64,000 nucleotides of DNA from Halobellus sp. LT62 (lineage in GTDB: Archaea; Halobacteriota; Halobacteria; Halobacteriales; Haloferacaceae): the NCBI RefSeq assembly GCF_037031285.1, contig NZ_JAYEZO010000002.1, positions 620,001 through 684,000 on the forward strand, in the 5' to 3' direction. The position numbers and the translations under genes were made by a program. A model generated the notes under the pieces. The model saw nothing but the letters and a program-made list of their open reading frames with translations. It made no database searches and was not told the origin of the DNA. Below, one piece after another: positions 8,804 through 18,079 of the stretch (the stretch's first letter is position 1; each line of letters opens with the position of its first letter).

Positions 8804-9487
8804 ATGCGGTTTGTTATCATTGGGGCTGGCCGTGTCGGACTCCGGACGGCCCGCGTTCTCAGAGACGAGGGGCACCAGATCACGCTCGTCGAACGGGACC
8901 GCGACCAGGCGGAGCGCGCCCGCGATGATGGATTCGAGGTCGTCGAGGGCGACGGGTCGCTCGAGGATGTGCTCCTCGAAGCCGGGATCGAGGAAGCCGA
9001 TGGACTGGGTGCGCTCACGAGCAATCTGAACGTCAACTTCGCGGCGTGCTCGATCGCGAAGCACCACCGGACGTGGACGGTCCTGCGGGTCGACGAGGAG
9101 TACCGCGAGGAGGTCTACGAGAAGTACGCCGACGAGGTCGACGAGGTCGTCTACCCCGAACGGCTCGGCGCGATCGGCGCGAAGAACGCACTCCTCGGCG
9201 GGTCGATCCGGGCCATCGCCGACGTCGCACAGCACCTGCAGGTGGTGTTGATGACTGTCACCGAGCAGTCGCCGATGCGCGGGTACACGATCGAGGAGGT
9301 CGCGCTCCCCGCCAACTCGCGGATCGTCGCGTTCGGGAAGGCCGACGAGCCGATGGGACTGCCGCTGTCGGACGACTCGCTCGAAGTCGGCGACCGACTC
9401 GCTGTACTCGCTGACTTCGACGTCCTCGAAGAGGTCCGACAGCTGATCGTCGGCGAACGCCTCGCGCCCGAGGGAGGTGTCGCCTGA
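8804..9487 (+). CDS. trkA: TrkA-type potassium uptake regulatory protein (RCK domains)
   Basis: 227 aa. N-terminal NAD(H)-binding TrkA-N Rossmann domain (GAGRVG at 7-12, then VERD at the acidic end of strand 2, 29-32) and C-terminal TrkA-C domain (about 145-227). It acts as the cytosolic regulatory subunit of Trk-type K+ channels. The ATG at 8804 (MRFVIIGAG) is preferred over upstream in-frame codons because the fold starts there. The stop overlaps the next start (TGATG), so the RAM-domain gene is translationally coupled. Confidence 0.9.
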   Translation: MRFVIIGAGRVGLRTARVLRDEGHQITLVERDRDQAERARDDGFEVVEGDGSLEDVLLEAGIEEADGLGALTSNLNVNFAACSIAKHHRTWTVLRVDEEYREEVYEKYADEVDEVVYPERLGAIGAKNALLGGSIRAIADVAQHLQVVLMTVTEQSPMRGYTIEEVALPANSRIVAFGKADEPMGLPLSDDSLEVGDRLAVLADFDVLEEVRQLIVGERLAPEGGVA

Positions 9488-9717
9488 TGGTCACCGCCTA
9501 CGTGATGGTCAAAGCCTCTACCGGCGACGTCGACCGGCTGAAATCGGAGATGACGGCGCTCGACAGCGGGGTCGAGAGCGTCAGTGTCGTCGCCGGCGAC
9601 GTCGACTACATCGTGAAAGTCCGCGTCGACGGCCCCGAGGACGTCAAGGAGATCGCCACCGCGATCCACGAGATGCCCGGCATCGAGAACACGCAGACGT
9701 ACATCGCGATGGACTGA
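9487..9717 (+). CDS. Stand-alone Lrp/AsnC ligand-binding (RAM) domain protein
   Basis: 76 aa, MVTAYVMVKASTGDVDRLK ... TYIAMD. It is a paralogue of 8406-8636 with the same length and the same first and last motifs. The start overlaps the trkA stop (TGATG at 9485-9489), so it is co-translated with TrkA and likely works with it, perhaps as a ligand-sensing partner (inference). It lacks a DNA-binding domain. Confidence 0.88.
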   Translation: MVTAYVMVKASTGDVDRLKSEMTALDSGVESVSVVAGDVDYIVKVRVDGPEDVKEIATAIHEMPGIENTQTYIAMD

Positions 9718-9720
9718 TCG

Positions 9721-9771
9721 CGATTGATTGACCACGACTGACCGACCACGATTGATTGACCACGACTGACT
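9721..9771. repeat. 28-bp direct repeat, two copies
   Basis: The unit beginning CGATTGATTGACCACGACTG occurs at 9721 and again at 9749 (second copy shortened). It lies just after the RAM-domain gene and is rich in TGA in several frames. No function is evident; it may be slippage-derived spacer. Confidence 0.8.
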
Positions 9772-9802
9772 GCCCGCGCGGCCGGCGTCGGTGCGGATCG
9801 AC

Positions 9803-10315
9803 TTACAGCGGCGTGCCGCCCTGACTGCCGCCCGCGGTGTCGGCCGCCCGCTGGATCAGGTGCGTCACGGGTTCGGTGTACTCGTAGCCCGGGATGATTC
9901 CCTCGACGTACGTTCCCTCGACGTAGTCGACGACGGCGACCGCGTTGGAGGCACCTCGTTTCGCGTCGATATCGTCGATCTCGGCTCTGATGACCGCTTT
10001 TTCTCCCTCTCGTTCGACCTCCACGTCGACCTCGTCGCTCCCGCGGAGCGCCCCGTCGACATCTTCCATTCGGAGCGCGAACGTGTCGAACCACCCGTCC
10101 TCGACGACCGGTGCGACACGATCGGCAGTGGTCGCATCGAGCATCGGCACGCGAACGGTAACGGAGAACGTCGCCTTCCCGTCGTCGCCCCCGATCGAGA
10201 CCGCGGCATCGAAGACCGTGGTCGCGATCGCGTACTGCCCCCGCGCTGTTTCCTCGAAGGCGTCCTCGGCGTCGGCGGCGCGCCGGGCGCGCTCGACCGC
10301 GTCGGACCCGCTCAT
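9803..10315 (-). CDS. DUF5813 family protein
   Basis: 170-aa cytosolic acidic protein conserved in haloarchaea and, from memory, classified as DUF5813. It has two beta-rich halves and a C-terminal VVDYVEGTYVEGIIPGYEY segment. No catalytic motif and no TM. It is convergent with the trkA-RAM operon and backs onto the candidate RNA upstream of rps8e. Confidence 0.75.
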   Translation of the reverse strand: MSGSDAVERARRAADAEDAFEETARGQYAIATTVFDAAVSIGGDDGKATFSVTVRVPMLDATTADRVAPVVEDGWFDTFALRMEDVDGALRGSDEVDVEVEREGEKAVIRAEIDDIDAKRGASNAVAVVDYVEGTYVEGIIPGYEYTEPVTHLIQRAADTAGGSQGGTPL

Positions 10316-10444
10316 CGGTTCTCACTCATCGTCGAGAGGAGGGGCTCCGGCGACAAAAACGTCTCGCAGTGGGGTACTGTAACCGAGAGGCTGAGTCCAC
10401 CGCGACGTGTTGGAGATCGGGAACTCGTTTCCGAGTGCGGCACG

Positions 10445-10570
10445 TTTAAGTAGATCCCTGCCAACCGCCCAAGTGACGCTTCGTCTGGAGGGCCGAAGCG
10501 TCAGCGGGGACCAATTCAGGGCGGTAGCGGCCGTCCGGGCTGTTCCCGGACGGCTGCTTCCCTTTCTGTG
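10445..10570 (+). ncRNA. Candidate small RNA upstream of rps8e
   Basis: TATA-like TTTAAG at 10445-10450 predicts a start near 10470. Downstream are an outer stem CCGCCC/GGGCGG (10465-10470 with 10519-10524), an inner perfect 10-bp stem TGACGCTTCG/CGAAGCGTCA (10474-10483 with 10494-10503), then a perfect 10-bp hairpin GCCGTCCGGG/CCCGGACGGC (10530-10539 with 10545-10554) followed by T-rich TTCCCTTTCTGT. This looks like promoter, folded body and terminator. The small outer stem may conflict with the exact start. No known RNA family was recognised. It fills part of the 515-bp gene-free stretch 10316-10830. Confidence 0.4.
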
Positions 10571-10618
10571 ATCTACGATCGAGAGCCGTGCTTGTCGTCG
10601 ACGGATCGAAGACGGATC

Positions 10619-10710
10619 CATCGCCAACGGACACGGCCGCCCCCATCGCCAACGGACACGGCCGCCCCCATCGCCAACGGACACGGCCGCCCCCATCGCC
10701 GACGGACCGA
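10619..10710. repeat. 25-bp tandem repeat, three exact units plus a partial
   Basis: Units beginning CATCGCCAACGGACACGG start at 10619, 10644 and 10669; a diverged partial copy starts at 10694. They lie between the candidate small RNA and rps8e. 25 is not a multiple of three and no convincing ORF spans them, so they are probably non-coding spacer. Confidence 0.9.
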
Positions 10711-10830
10711 GACGGCATCCGGTCGCGTCGTCGCGTGGGTCGTCCACTCGTATTGCAGCCCATACCGCGACTGCGTGGTCTCGAACGTCGATTCGAGCCA
10801 TTGAAGTACTCGCCCGGACAGGTATGCCGT

Positions 10831-11205
10831 ATGCAGGACCAAGGACGTTCCAAGCGGAAGCGCACCGGCGGTCGACGCCGACGCTCGCACAAGAAGACCC
10901 GACACCAGCTGGGTCGCCAGCCGGCCGAGACCACTGTCGGCGAGCCCCGGTTCCAAGTCATCGACTCCCGTGGCAACAACGAGAAGATCCGCGCGCTCTC
11001 GGCGAACACCGCGCAGGTCGCCATCGACGGCGAGGTCACCGAGGCGACGATCGAGAACGTCGTCGAGAACCCCGCGAACGTCAACTACGTCCGCCGGAAC
11101 ATCATCACGAAAGGCGCGATCATCGAGACGAGCGAGGGTCGCGCCCGCGTGACGTCCCGACCCGGCCAGAGCGGTCAGGTCAACGCCGTTCTCGTCGAGG
11201 AGTAA
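10831..11205 (+). CDS. rps8e: 30S ribosomal protein S8e
   Basis: 124 aa, archaeal/eukaryotic S8e of the small subunit. The basic N-terminus RSKRKRTGGRRRRSHKKTR binds rRNA, and the remaining beta-rich part carries the conserved RRNIITKGAIIET segment. The ATG at 10831 is chosen over upstream frame extensions because the S8e N-terminus begins there. The 515-bp upstream region holds a candidate sRNA and 25-bp repeats. Confidence 0.96.
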   Translation: MQDQGRSKRKRTGGRRRRSHKKTRHQLGRQPAETTVGEPRFQVIDSRGNNEKIRALSANTAQVAIDGEVTEATIENVVENPANVNYVRRNIITKGAIIETSEGRARVTSRPGQSGQVNAVLVEE

Positions 11206-11223
11206 CGCTTTTTCCGCGCTTCG

Positions 11224-12225
11224 CTACGGCGTCGGCGCGGCTTTCTGCAGCGCGGTTTCGGCGATGTTTCCGCCGTAGTCCGCGCTCCGCGAGACGGAGT
11301 CGACGATGAGCCCGAGCAGTTGCGCTCGGGCGGGATCGAGGTCGCGGAGCAGTTCGTCGATCTTTCGGGCCCGTTCGTCGATCACCTGGACGGATTCGCG
11401 GGCCTCGTTCGCGAGGCGCGTCGCCTCGTCGCTGTCGTCGGCCAAGAGCGCCTGCATCCCGTCGTCGATGATCTTCTGGGCCTCCTCGTGCAGTTCCTTG
11501 AGGGCCTCGACGACGTCCTCGGGAATCGGATTCTCGAACTCGAGGGTGAGGTGTGCGATCTTCGTCGCGTGGTCGCCGATGCGTTCGAGCTGGCGCGCGG
11601 CGGACTGGTAATCGAAGCAGACCTCCCGCGGCAGCCCCAGTTCCTCGGCGGCCTTCGGCGTCCGCAGCGTCGCGCGGAAGATGCGAGAGACGACCATCCA
11701 GAGGCGATCGACGTCGTCGTCGCGCTGGATCACGTCGCGGGCCATATCGGTATCGAGCTCCGCGAGGGCGTCGACGGCGTCTTCGAGCATCGACAGCGAG
11801 ATCAGTCGCATCCGTCTGACGGCCGTGTGGATCGACAGCTCCGCGGAGTCGAGCAGATCCCTGATGACGACCGTATCGCGGGTCTCCTCTAAGACCTCCA
11901 GTCCGACGAGACTCTGCGTGGCCTGTCTGATCGTCCGCCGTTGATCGGTCGTGATCCGCGACCCCTCCAGCGTGATGATGTCGAACCCGCTGACGTACAT
12001 CGTCATCACCGCGCGCGTGAGCTCGTCGCCGGCGAGGTCGGTCACGTCCAGCGTTCCTTCGGTTCGCTCCTCGCCGTTCGCCGGTGCCAGAAACAGCGAG
12101 TCCCCCTCCGGGTAGAACTCGACGACGCTTCCCGCGGAGACGTCGTTGTCCGTCGCCCAGTCTTTCGGAATCGACACCGTGAACGTCGATCCGCCCGTGA
12201 CCTGCACCTTCCGCGTTTCCACCAT
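11224..12225 (-). CDS. PhoU-type phosphate regulator with N-terminal AbrB/SpoVT domain
   Basis: 333 aa. An N-terminal SpoVT/AbrB-like DNA-binding domain (MVETRKVQVTGGSTFTVSIP, about 1-45) is followed by two PhoU helical repeats (about 115-330, with ERIGDHATKIAHL in the second). This archaeal fusion probably links Pst transport to transcription. It is divergent from pstS. The ATG at 12223-12225 is about 24 nt from a TTTATATT box, consistent with a leaderless transcript. A palindrome TTCTATATAGAA sits just upstream of that TATA box and is echoed at the pstS promoter. Confidence 0.9.
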   Translation of the reverse strand: MVETRKVQVTGGSTFTVSIPKDWATDNDVSAGSVVEFYPEGDSLFLAPANGEERTEGTLDVTDLAGDELTRAVMTMYVSGFDIITLEGSRITTDQRRTIRQATQSLVGLEVLEETRDTVVIRDLLDSAELSIHTAVRRMRLISLSMLEDAVDALAELDTDMARDVIQRDDDVDRLWMVVSRIFRATLRTPKAAEELGLPREVCFDYQSAARQLERIGDHATKIAHLTLEFENPIPEDVVEALKELHEEAQKIIDDGMQALLADDSDEATRLANEARESVQVIDERARKIDELLRDLDPARAQLLGLIVDSVSRSADYGGNIAETALQKAAPTP

Positions 12226-12242
12226 ACTGGCCGTTGCGATCA

Positions 12243-12580
12243 AGCGAATATAAATTTGGTCATTTCTATATAGAATTGCCACCGATCCGAATCTGACCGT
12301 GAGAACGAGTGTCGTGAGGGAGCATATTGATCGCACTTACTCGACTGCGACCCGGTAGAATGTCCATACCTCGCTCGCGACAAGGCGGGCAGAACCGTGT
12401 ACTCGAATCCGTGTAACTGGACATACCCACGTTCGAATAATCAACGTAAGGCGCGTGTTCCGGATGATTTCAGAGCGTTCGGGCGTTCCCGATCCGATCT
12501 ACAACCACGTATTGAATACTATTTTTTCTATATAGTCATATTAGCAGCGGTTTTATTCAAACTGCGGCTACGACGATGTG
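12243..12580. promoter_or_regulatory. Divergent phosphate-regulon promoter region with paired motif
   Basis: On the minus side, TTCTATATAGAA (12264-12275, perfect palindrome) lies 8 bp upstream of a TATA box (12249-12256, read leftward) and about 40 bp from the AbrB-PhoU ATG. On the plus side, TTCTATATAGTC (12526-12537) lies about 13 bp before TTTTATTC (12551-12558) and about 43 bp from the pstS start. The shared 10-mer in the same relative position suggests a common operator, like the P-box reported upstream of pst genes in Halobacterium. About 250 bp between the two holds nothing else recognised. Confidence 0.55.
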
Positions 12581-13642
12581 ATGACGCGCGAACCCAAGCG
12601 CAATAGTCGTGTTTCACGTCGTACACTGCTCACAGCGGTTGGCGGTCTCGGAACCGCCGGGCTGGCGGGCTGTACACAGCAAAATACAGGCGGTGACGCT
12701 ACCGCGGAACCGACCGACGGCGATGCGGACGGCGGCGACACGGACGGATCCGGGGACGGCGGTTCGCAGGCGCTCTCCGGCGACATCGCGATCGCGGGCT
12801 CCTCGACGGTGTTCCCGCTGGCGAGCGCGATGGGTGAACGGTTCGAGGAGGAACACGACGAAGTCAGTATCAGCCTCCAATCGACGGGCTCCGGCGGCGG
12901 CTTCGCGAACTACTTCTGCACGGGGCAGACCGACTTCAACAACGCCTCGCGGCCGATTCAGCCGGAGGAGGAAGAACAGTGCGCAGAGAGCGGGGTCGAG
13001 CCGATCGAGCTCAAGGTCGCGACCGACGCGCTGACGGTGATCGTCAACAACGACAACAACTTCCTCGGCGACGGGCTCACTGTCGAGCAGCTGCGGGAGA
13101 TCTGGTCGGCGGAGTCGTCTCCGGAGACGTGGGCGGACGTCAACTCCGAGTGGCCCGACGAACCGATGGAGCTGTACGGCCCCTCCGACGCCTCGGGGAC
13201 GTACGATTACTTCAACGAGACGATCATCGGCGAGGAGGGCGAGCACCGCCAGGACTACTCGCCGACCGAGCAGGACCGAACGATCATCCAAGGCGTGAGC
13301 GGCTCGGAGTACGCGATCGGGTACCTCGGCTTCGCGTACTACAGCCAGAACCAAGACACGGTACAGGCCGTGTCGATCAGCGACGGCGACGGCGACTACG
13401 TCGAGCCCTCGCTCGACACCGCGCTCTCGGGCGAGTACACGCCGCTCTCGCGGCCCCTGTTCACGTATCCGAACGTCTCGGCGCTCGGCGAGGAACACAT
13501 CGCCGAGTTCGCTCGCTACTGGATCGAGAACTCGACGAGCGAAGCGATCGTGGCCGACGAGGTCGGCTACGTCCCGCTCAGCGAGGAGGAACGCGACGAG
13601 ATGCTCGGTCGAATCGACGAGGCCGCGGGCGGATCCGACTGA
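12581..13642 (+). CDS. pstS: Phosphate ABC transporter substrate-binding lipoprotein
   Basis: 353 aa. Tat-type leader (RVSRRTLLTAVGG) with lipobox GLAGC, then a Gly/Asp/Thr-rich linker (about 25-65). The PstS fold carries the phosphate-binding signature IAGSSTVFPL and STGSGGGF (about 70-105), plus DASGTYDYF. ATG 12581 is preferred to the GTG at 12578. First gene of pstS-C-A-B-phoU. Confidence 0.95.
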   Translation: MTREPKRNSRVSRRTLLTAVGGLGTAGLAGCTQQNTGGDATAEPTDGDADGGDTDGSGDGGSQALSGDIAIAGSSTVFPLASAMGERFEEEHDEVSISLQSTGSGGGFANYFCTGQTDFNNASRPIQPEEEEQCAESGVEPIELKVATDALTVIVNNDNNFLGDGLTVEQLREIWSAESSPETWADVNSEWPDEPMELYGPSDASGTYDYFNETIIGEEGEHRQDYSPTEQDRTIIQGVSGSEYAIGYLGFAYYSQNQDTVQAVSISDGDGDYVEPSLDTALSGEYTPLSRPLFTYPNVSALGEEHIAEFARYWIENSTSEAIVADEVGYVPLSEEERDEMLGRIDEAAGGSD

Positions 13643-13714
13643 AGCGGCCGGAACGGACGCATACCCCTCAAAACACGTACTCTACCCACGTACACTCACC
13701 ATTCCATTCATACT

Positions 13715-14674
13715 ATGAGCACGGACGAACTGGCGACGGACATCACGAGACAGACGGAGAACTCGCCGCGGGAGCTGTTGACGCGGACGTTCTTCTTCCT
13801 GTGTGCGGGCCTCTCTATCGTGACGACGATCAGCATCGTCGTCCTCCTCGTGACGGAGGCCGCGAAGTTCTTCACGATCACCGCGCCGTTGATGGGCGTC
13901 ACCGGCGAGACCGCCTCGCTGATCGACTTTCTCACCGGAACGACGTGGCAGATCAACAGCGGCGAGTTCGGCGTTCTCACGCTCGTTTCGGCGACCGTGA
14001 TGATCACGCTCGGCTCCGCCGTCATCGCGATTCCGCTCGGGGTCGCAACGGCGATCTACCTCAGCGAGTACGCGAGCACGCGCGCGAGATCGGTACTGAA
14101 GCCGGCGCTGGAGATCCTCGCCGGTGTCCCGACGGTCGTCTACGGTTTTTTCGCGCTCATCTACATCACGCCCGCGCTCTCGGTGGTCTTCCCGAGCATC
14201 GGGACGTTCAATATGCTGTCTGCGAGCATCGTCGTCGGCGTGATGATCATCCCGATGGTCGCCTCGATCAGCGAGGACGCGATGTCGGCGGTGCCCGACG
14301 ACCTCCGACAGGCTGGCTACGGGATGGGCGCGACGAAGTTCGACGTCGCGACCGGCATCGTCGTCCCGGCGGCGCTCTCGGGGATCTTCTCGTCGTTCAT
14401 CCTCGCGCTCTCTCGCGCGATCGGCGAAACGATGGCCGTGACGATCGCCGCGGGGTCGCGAGCGCAGTTCCTGAACCCGCTCAATCCGGCCTCCTTCCTC
14501 GAAGGATCGCTTCCGATGACGGCCGCGATGGTGCAGTTACTCCTCGGCGACATCACCGGCGGCGGTCTCGCGTACCGCAGCCTGTTCGCCATCGGTCTCG
14601 TCCTCTTCGTCATCACCCTGATAATGAACGTGATCAGCGACTTCGTCGCTCAGCGATACCGGGAGGAGTACTGA
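13715..14674 (+). CDS. pstC: Phosphate ABC transporter permease PstC
   Basis: 319 aa with six TM helices. The binding-protein-dependent transport signature spans the cytoplasmic loop (EDAMSAVPDDLRQAGYGMGATKFD, about 188-211). It pairs with PstA to form the phosphate channel. It starts 72 bp after pstS; its stop at 14672-14674 is followed one base later by the pstA ATG, so translation is probably coupled. Confidence 0.95.
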   Translation: MSTDELATDITRQTENSPRELLTRTFFFLCAGLSIVTTISIVVLLVTEAAKFFTITAPLMGVTGETASLIDFLTGTTWQINSGEFGVLTLVSATVMITLGSAVIAIPLGVATAIYLSEYASTRARSVLKPALEILAGVPTVVYGFFALIYITPALSVVFPSIGTFNMLSASIVVGVMIIPMVASISEDAMSAVPDDLRQAGYGMGATKFDVATGIVVPAALSGIFSSFILALSRAIGETMAVTIAAGSRAQFLNPLNPASFLEGSLPMTAAMVQLLLGDITGGGLAYRSLFAIGLVLFVITLIMNVISDFVAQRYREEY

Positions 14675-14675
14675 G

Positions 14676-16331
14676 ATGGCGACCACCACCGAATCGGGCG
14701 AGATAGAGGGCTTCGGGCAGGTCAGTCGAACCGTCGGCACCGTCTTCCGCTACCTGCTGTTGGCGGCGACGATGTTCGGCATCGTGATGCTGGGAGTGCT
14801 CTTGCTCTACGTCGCCAACGACGCGATCCAGCCGCTGACCGCCGATCCGGGCTGGTATCTCGCGTTCTTCCTCGCGCTCGTCGCTCCGAGCGTCGCCGTC
14901 GGGTGGACGGTTCGACGACGCGACCGCGAGGCGTTCAGTTTCGGCGCGTTACTCGTCGGAATGCTCGTCGTTTCGCTGATGTTCAGCGGAGGCGTCGCCC
15001 TGCTCGTTATCGACGTCGTTCCGCCGCTGGTCGCGCTGGCGTACGCGATCGGGATCGCGGTTCCCGTCGGGCTCGCGGTCGTCCTCACCCAACAGGCCCA
15101 CCGGATCTCGTTCACGCCCCGGTTGGTCGCGACGACGGCGCTGTTTTACCTCTCGCTGTTCGGTCTTCCGGGGCCGGTCGGCGAGGTTATCGGTGCCCCA
15201 CAGGTCCTCCCGAGCCTCGTCGCGGCGATCCAGTCGATTCCGGTTATCCCGGTCGACTGGATGATGGTCGCCGCGGTTGTCGGCGGCGGGTCGGCCGCGG
15301 CGATCGGCGCGTACGTCGCCGGGGTTCGCGACACCACCGCCGGTCTCTACGCGGCGGGCGCGGCCTTCGCCGCCGCGGTCCTCGCCGGCGCATTCGGTCC
15401 CGCCGCCGGCGTCAACTCGGTGCCGGCGGTCGTCGTCACCGCGATCGCGTTCGTTCCCACGGGCGCGTACGCGTGGCGCGGCGCGTTCGCTGAGGACGGG
15501 TCGCCGCTCGGACTGATTTTCGCCGCGACGGTCGTCGGCGGTGCGCTCGTCGGCGCGCTCGCGGTCGATCTGTTCGGCTTCGCCGGCCCGCAGGCGTGGG
15601 TCGACTGGCAGTTCCTCACGAGCGCCCACAGCGGGACCGCCGAGAACGCGGGACTGTATCCGGCGATCGGGGGGTCGATCCTCCTGATGTCGACCGTTGC
15701 GGCGCTCTCGTTCCCGCTGGGCGTCGGCGCGGCGGTTTACCTCGAGGAGTACGCCCCGGACAACGCCCTCACCCGCTTCGTCGACGTCAACATCTCGAAC
15801 CTCGCGGGCGTCCCCTCGGTCGTGTACGGGCTGCTCGGGCTCGGGATCTTCGTGACCTACCTCGGCCAGTCCGCCGGAACGGTCCTCGTCGGCGGCGCGA
15901 CGCTGGCGCTTCTCATTCTCCCGATCGTGATCATCTCCTCGCGTGAGGCGATCCGATCGGTCCCGTCGGATATGCGGCAGGCGTCCTACGGGATGGGTGC
16001 GACGCGCTGGCAGACGGTCAAGAAGGTCGTCCTCCCCGAGGCCTTCCCCGGGATCCTGACGGGGACGATCCTCGCGCTCGGCCGGGCGATCGGCGAGACC
16101 GCGCCGCTCATTATGATCGGCGCGCCGAACGTCGTGTTCGCGCTCCCCGACGCGCTCGGGGCGAAGGTGAGCGCGATGCCGCTGCAGGTGTACGCGTGGT
16201 CGGGGCTCTTCGCCAGCGAGGACTTCTACACGAAAGCGGTACCCGCGGGAGTCGTAGTGCTTCTCGCCGTCTTACTGGCGATGAATTCGGTCGCGATCGT
16301 GCTCCGGAACAAGTTTGAACGCACAGGATGA
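14676..16331 (+). CDS. pstA: Phosphate ABC transporter permease PstA with long N-terminal membrane extension
   Basis: 551 aa, almost twice the usual PstA (about 280-300). The C-terminal part (about 300-551) is a standard permease with [22 protein letters not shown] (about 427-448). The first about 290 residues add roughly eight extra hydrophobic helices with Ala/Gly/Val-rich composition. From memory this extension recurs in haloarchaeal PstA proteins, so it is not a sequencing fusion. The stop overlaps the pstB start (ATGA at 16328). Confidence 0.92.
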   Translation: MATTTESGEIEGFGQVSRTVGTVFRYLLLAATMFGIVMLGVLLLYVANDAIQPLTADPGWYLAFFLALVAPSVAVGWTVRRRDREAFSFGALLVGMLVVSLMFSGGVALLVIDVVPPLVALAYAIGIAVPVGLAVVLTQQAHRISFTPRLVATTALFYLSLFGLPGPVGEVIGAPQVLPSLVAAIQSIPVIPVDWMMVAAVVGGGSAAAIGAYVAGVRDTTAGLYAAGAAFAAAVLAGAFGPAAGVNSVPAVVVTAIAFVPTGAYAWRGAFAEDGSPLGLIFAATVVGGALVGALAVDLFGFAGPQAWVDWQFLTSAHSGTAENAGLYPAIGGSILLMSTVAALSFPLGVGAAVYLEEYAPDNALTRFVDVNISNLAGVPSVVYGLLGLGIFVTYLGQSAGTVLVGGATLALLILPIVIISSREAIRSVPSDMRQASYGMGATRWQTVKKVVLPEAFPGILTGTILALGRAIGETAPLIMIGAPNVVFALPDALGAKVSAMPLQVYAWSGLFASEDFYTKAVPAGVVVLLAVLLAMNSVAIVLRNKFERTG

Positions 16332-17221
16332 GTCAGAACCCAATGAGTGAGCAGAACCGAGACGAACAGCGAGACGGTGACGCCGGGTCGCCGGATCCGA
16401 CAGACGACGAGATGCTGATCCAGACGGACGTCAGCGAGAGCGTCGACCAGACGGGCGCGTCGTTCGACCGCGAGACGGTCGTCAGCGCGAGAGACATCAA
16501 CGTCTGGTACGGGGACGATCAGGCGTTGCAGAACATCTCGATGGACATTCCCGAGCAGAGCGTCACCGCGATGGTGGGGCCCTCCGGCTGCGGGAAGTCG
16601 ACGTTCCTCCGCTGTATCAACCGGATGAACGACCTCATCGACAGCGCGCGGGTCGAGGGCGATCTCTACCTCCGCGGGAAGAACGTCTACGATGACGACG
16701 TCGACCCGGTCGCGCTGCGTCGCCGCGTCGGAATGGTGTTCCAGAAACCGAACCCGTTCCCGAAATCGATTCGCGACAACGTCACGTATGGGCTACAGAT
16801 CCAAGACAAGGGCGGCGACTACGACGAGATCGTCGAGGAGTCGCTCAAGCGCGCGGCGCTGTGGGACGAGGTGAAAGACCAACTCGACGAGTCCGGCCTC
16901 GAACTCTCCGGCGGGCAGCAGCAGCGACTCTGCATCGCCCGCGCGATCGCTCCGGACCCGGAGGTCCTCTTGATGGACGAGCCGGCGTCGGCGCTCGACC
17001 CCGTGGCGACGTCCCAGATCGAAGATCTCATCGAGGAACTCGCCGAGGAGTACACGGTCGTCATCGTGACGCACAACATGCAGCAGGCGGCGCGGATCTC
17101 CGATCAGACCGCCGTGTTCCTGACCGGCGGCGAACTCGTCGAGTTCGACGACACCCAGAAGATCTTCGAGAACCCCGAGAGCCAGCGCGTCGAAGACTAC
17201 ATCACCGGGAAGTTTGGGTGA
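16328..17221 (+). CDS. pstB: Phosphate ABC transporter ATP-binding protein
   Basis: 297 aa. Walker A GPSGCGKS (84-91), the PstB-specific RCINRMNDL right after it, signature [14 protein letters not shown], Walker [14 protein letters not shown]. It has an acidic N-terminal extension of about 50 residues. The start overlaps the pstA stop. It powers phosphate import. Confidence 0.96.
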   Translation: MSQNPMSEQNRDEQRDGDAGSPDPTDDEMLIQTDVSESVDQTGASFDRETVVSARDINVWYGDDQALQNISMDIPEQSVTAMVGPSGCGKSTFLRCINRMNDLIDSARVEGDLYLRGKNVYDDDVDPVALRRRVGMVFQKPNPFPKSIRDNVTYGLQIQDKGGDYDEIVEESLKRAALWDEVKDQLDESGLELSGGQQQRLCIARAIAPDPEVLLMDEPASALDPVATSQIEDLIEELAEEYTVVIVTHNMQQAARISDQTAVFLTGGELVEFDDTQKIFENPESQRVEDYITGKFG

Positions 17222-17328
17222 TTCGTCGGTGAGACACGCTCGCACACGCCGATGGAACCGTCGACCGCATCGCCGCGTCGGGGTCGCCCCCGCGACAGTA
17301 TTAACCCGATTCACGTGATTCGCTAACT

Positions 17329-18006
17329 ATGCCCAGACAAGAGTACCAAGAGTCCCTCTCGAACCTCCGCGAGGACGTCCTCTACATGAGCGAGGTCGTC
17401 GCCGAGCGGCTTCGACTCGGACTCGACGCGCTCGAACAGAAGGACCGATCGACGGCCAAGGAAGTCGTCTCCGGCGACGACGAGGTCAATCAGATGTATC
17501 TCGACTTGGAGGGCGAGTGCGTCGACCTCATCGCGCTCCAACAGCCCGTCGCCTCCGACCTCCGCTTCATTGCAGCGTCGTTCAAGATCATCACCGACCT
17601 CGAACGCATCGGAGATCTCGCGGTGAACCTCGCGCAGTACGCGATGGACGCCGAGCGCGATATCTTCCCCGAGGTCGACGTCCAACAGATCGGCGCGGAG
17701 ACGCTCGAAATGCTCGAGGCGGCGATGGCCGCCTACGCGAACGAAGATACGGACGCGTGCCACGCGGTCGCTGAGCGCGACGACGACCTCGACGCGATGT
17801 GCGAGGCGGCGAGTTCGATCGTCGTCCGCGACCTCATCGAACGGGACCCCTTCGGCGAACAGAACGCCGACGCGGAGGCGTACCTGCAGGACATCTCCAG
17901 ACTCCTTCTCACGGTGCGGGACCTCGAACGCGTCGGCGACCACGCGGTCAACATCGCCGCGCGGTCGCTGTACATGATCGAGGACGACGCGAGTCTGCTG
18001 TACTGA
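17329..18006 (+). CDS. phoU: Phosphate signalling complex protein PhoU
   Basis: 225 aa, all-helical. Two PhoU repeats carry the conserved DLERIGDLAVNLA (about 85-97) and DLERVGDHAVNIA (about 200-212) motifs, which bind metal clusters and contact PstB. It probably inhibits Pst transport when phosphate is high. It lies 107 bp after pstB as the last gene of the cluster, with a TATA-like ATTAACC around 17299-17305, so a separate promoter is possible. Confidence 0.95.
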   Translation: MPRQEYQESLSNLREDVLYMSEVVAERLRLGLDALEQKDRSTAKEVVSGDDEVNQMYLDLEGECVDLIALQQPVASDLRFIAASFKIITDLERIGDLAVNLAQYAMDAERDIFPEVDVQQIGAETLEMLEAAMAAYANEDTDACHAVAERDDDLDAMCEAASSIVVRDLIERDPFGEQNADAEAYLQDISRLLLTVRDLERVGDHAVNIAARSLYMIEDDASLLY

Positions 18007-18079
18007 CGCGCCCGTTTCGTCGGGGCGCTCGTATCGCTTGGACGCTCGTTTCACCCGGCCGATAGCCTCGGCGGCACGC

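Noticed and set aside
10322-10801. Minus-strand ORFs over the 25-bp repeats
   Set aside because: They arise from GC-rich repeats and the stem-loops; no conserved sequence.
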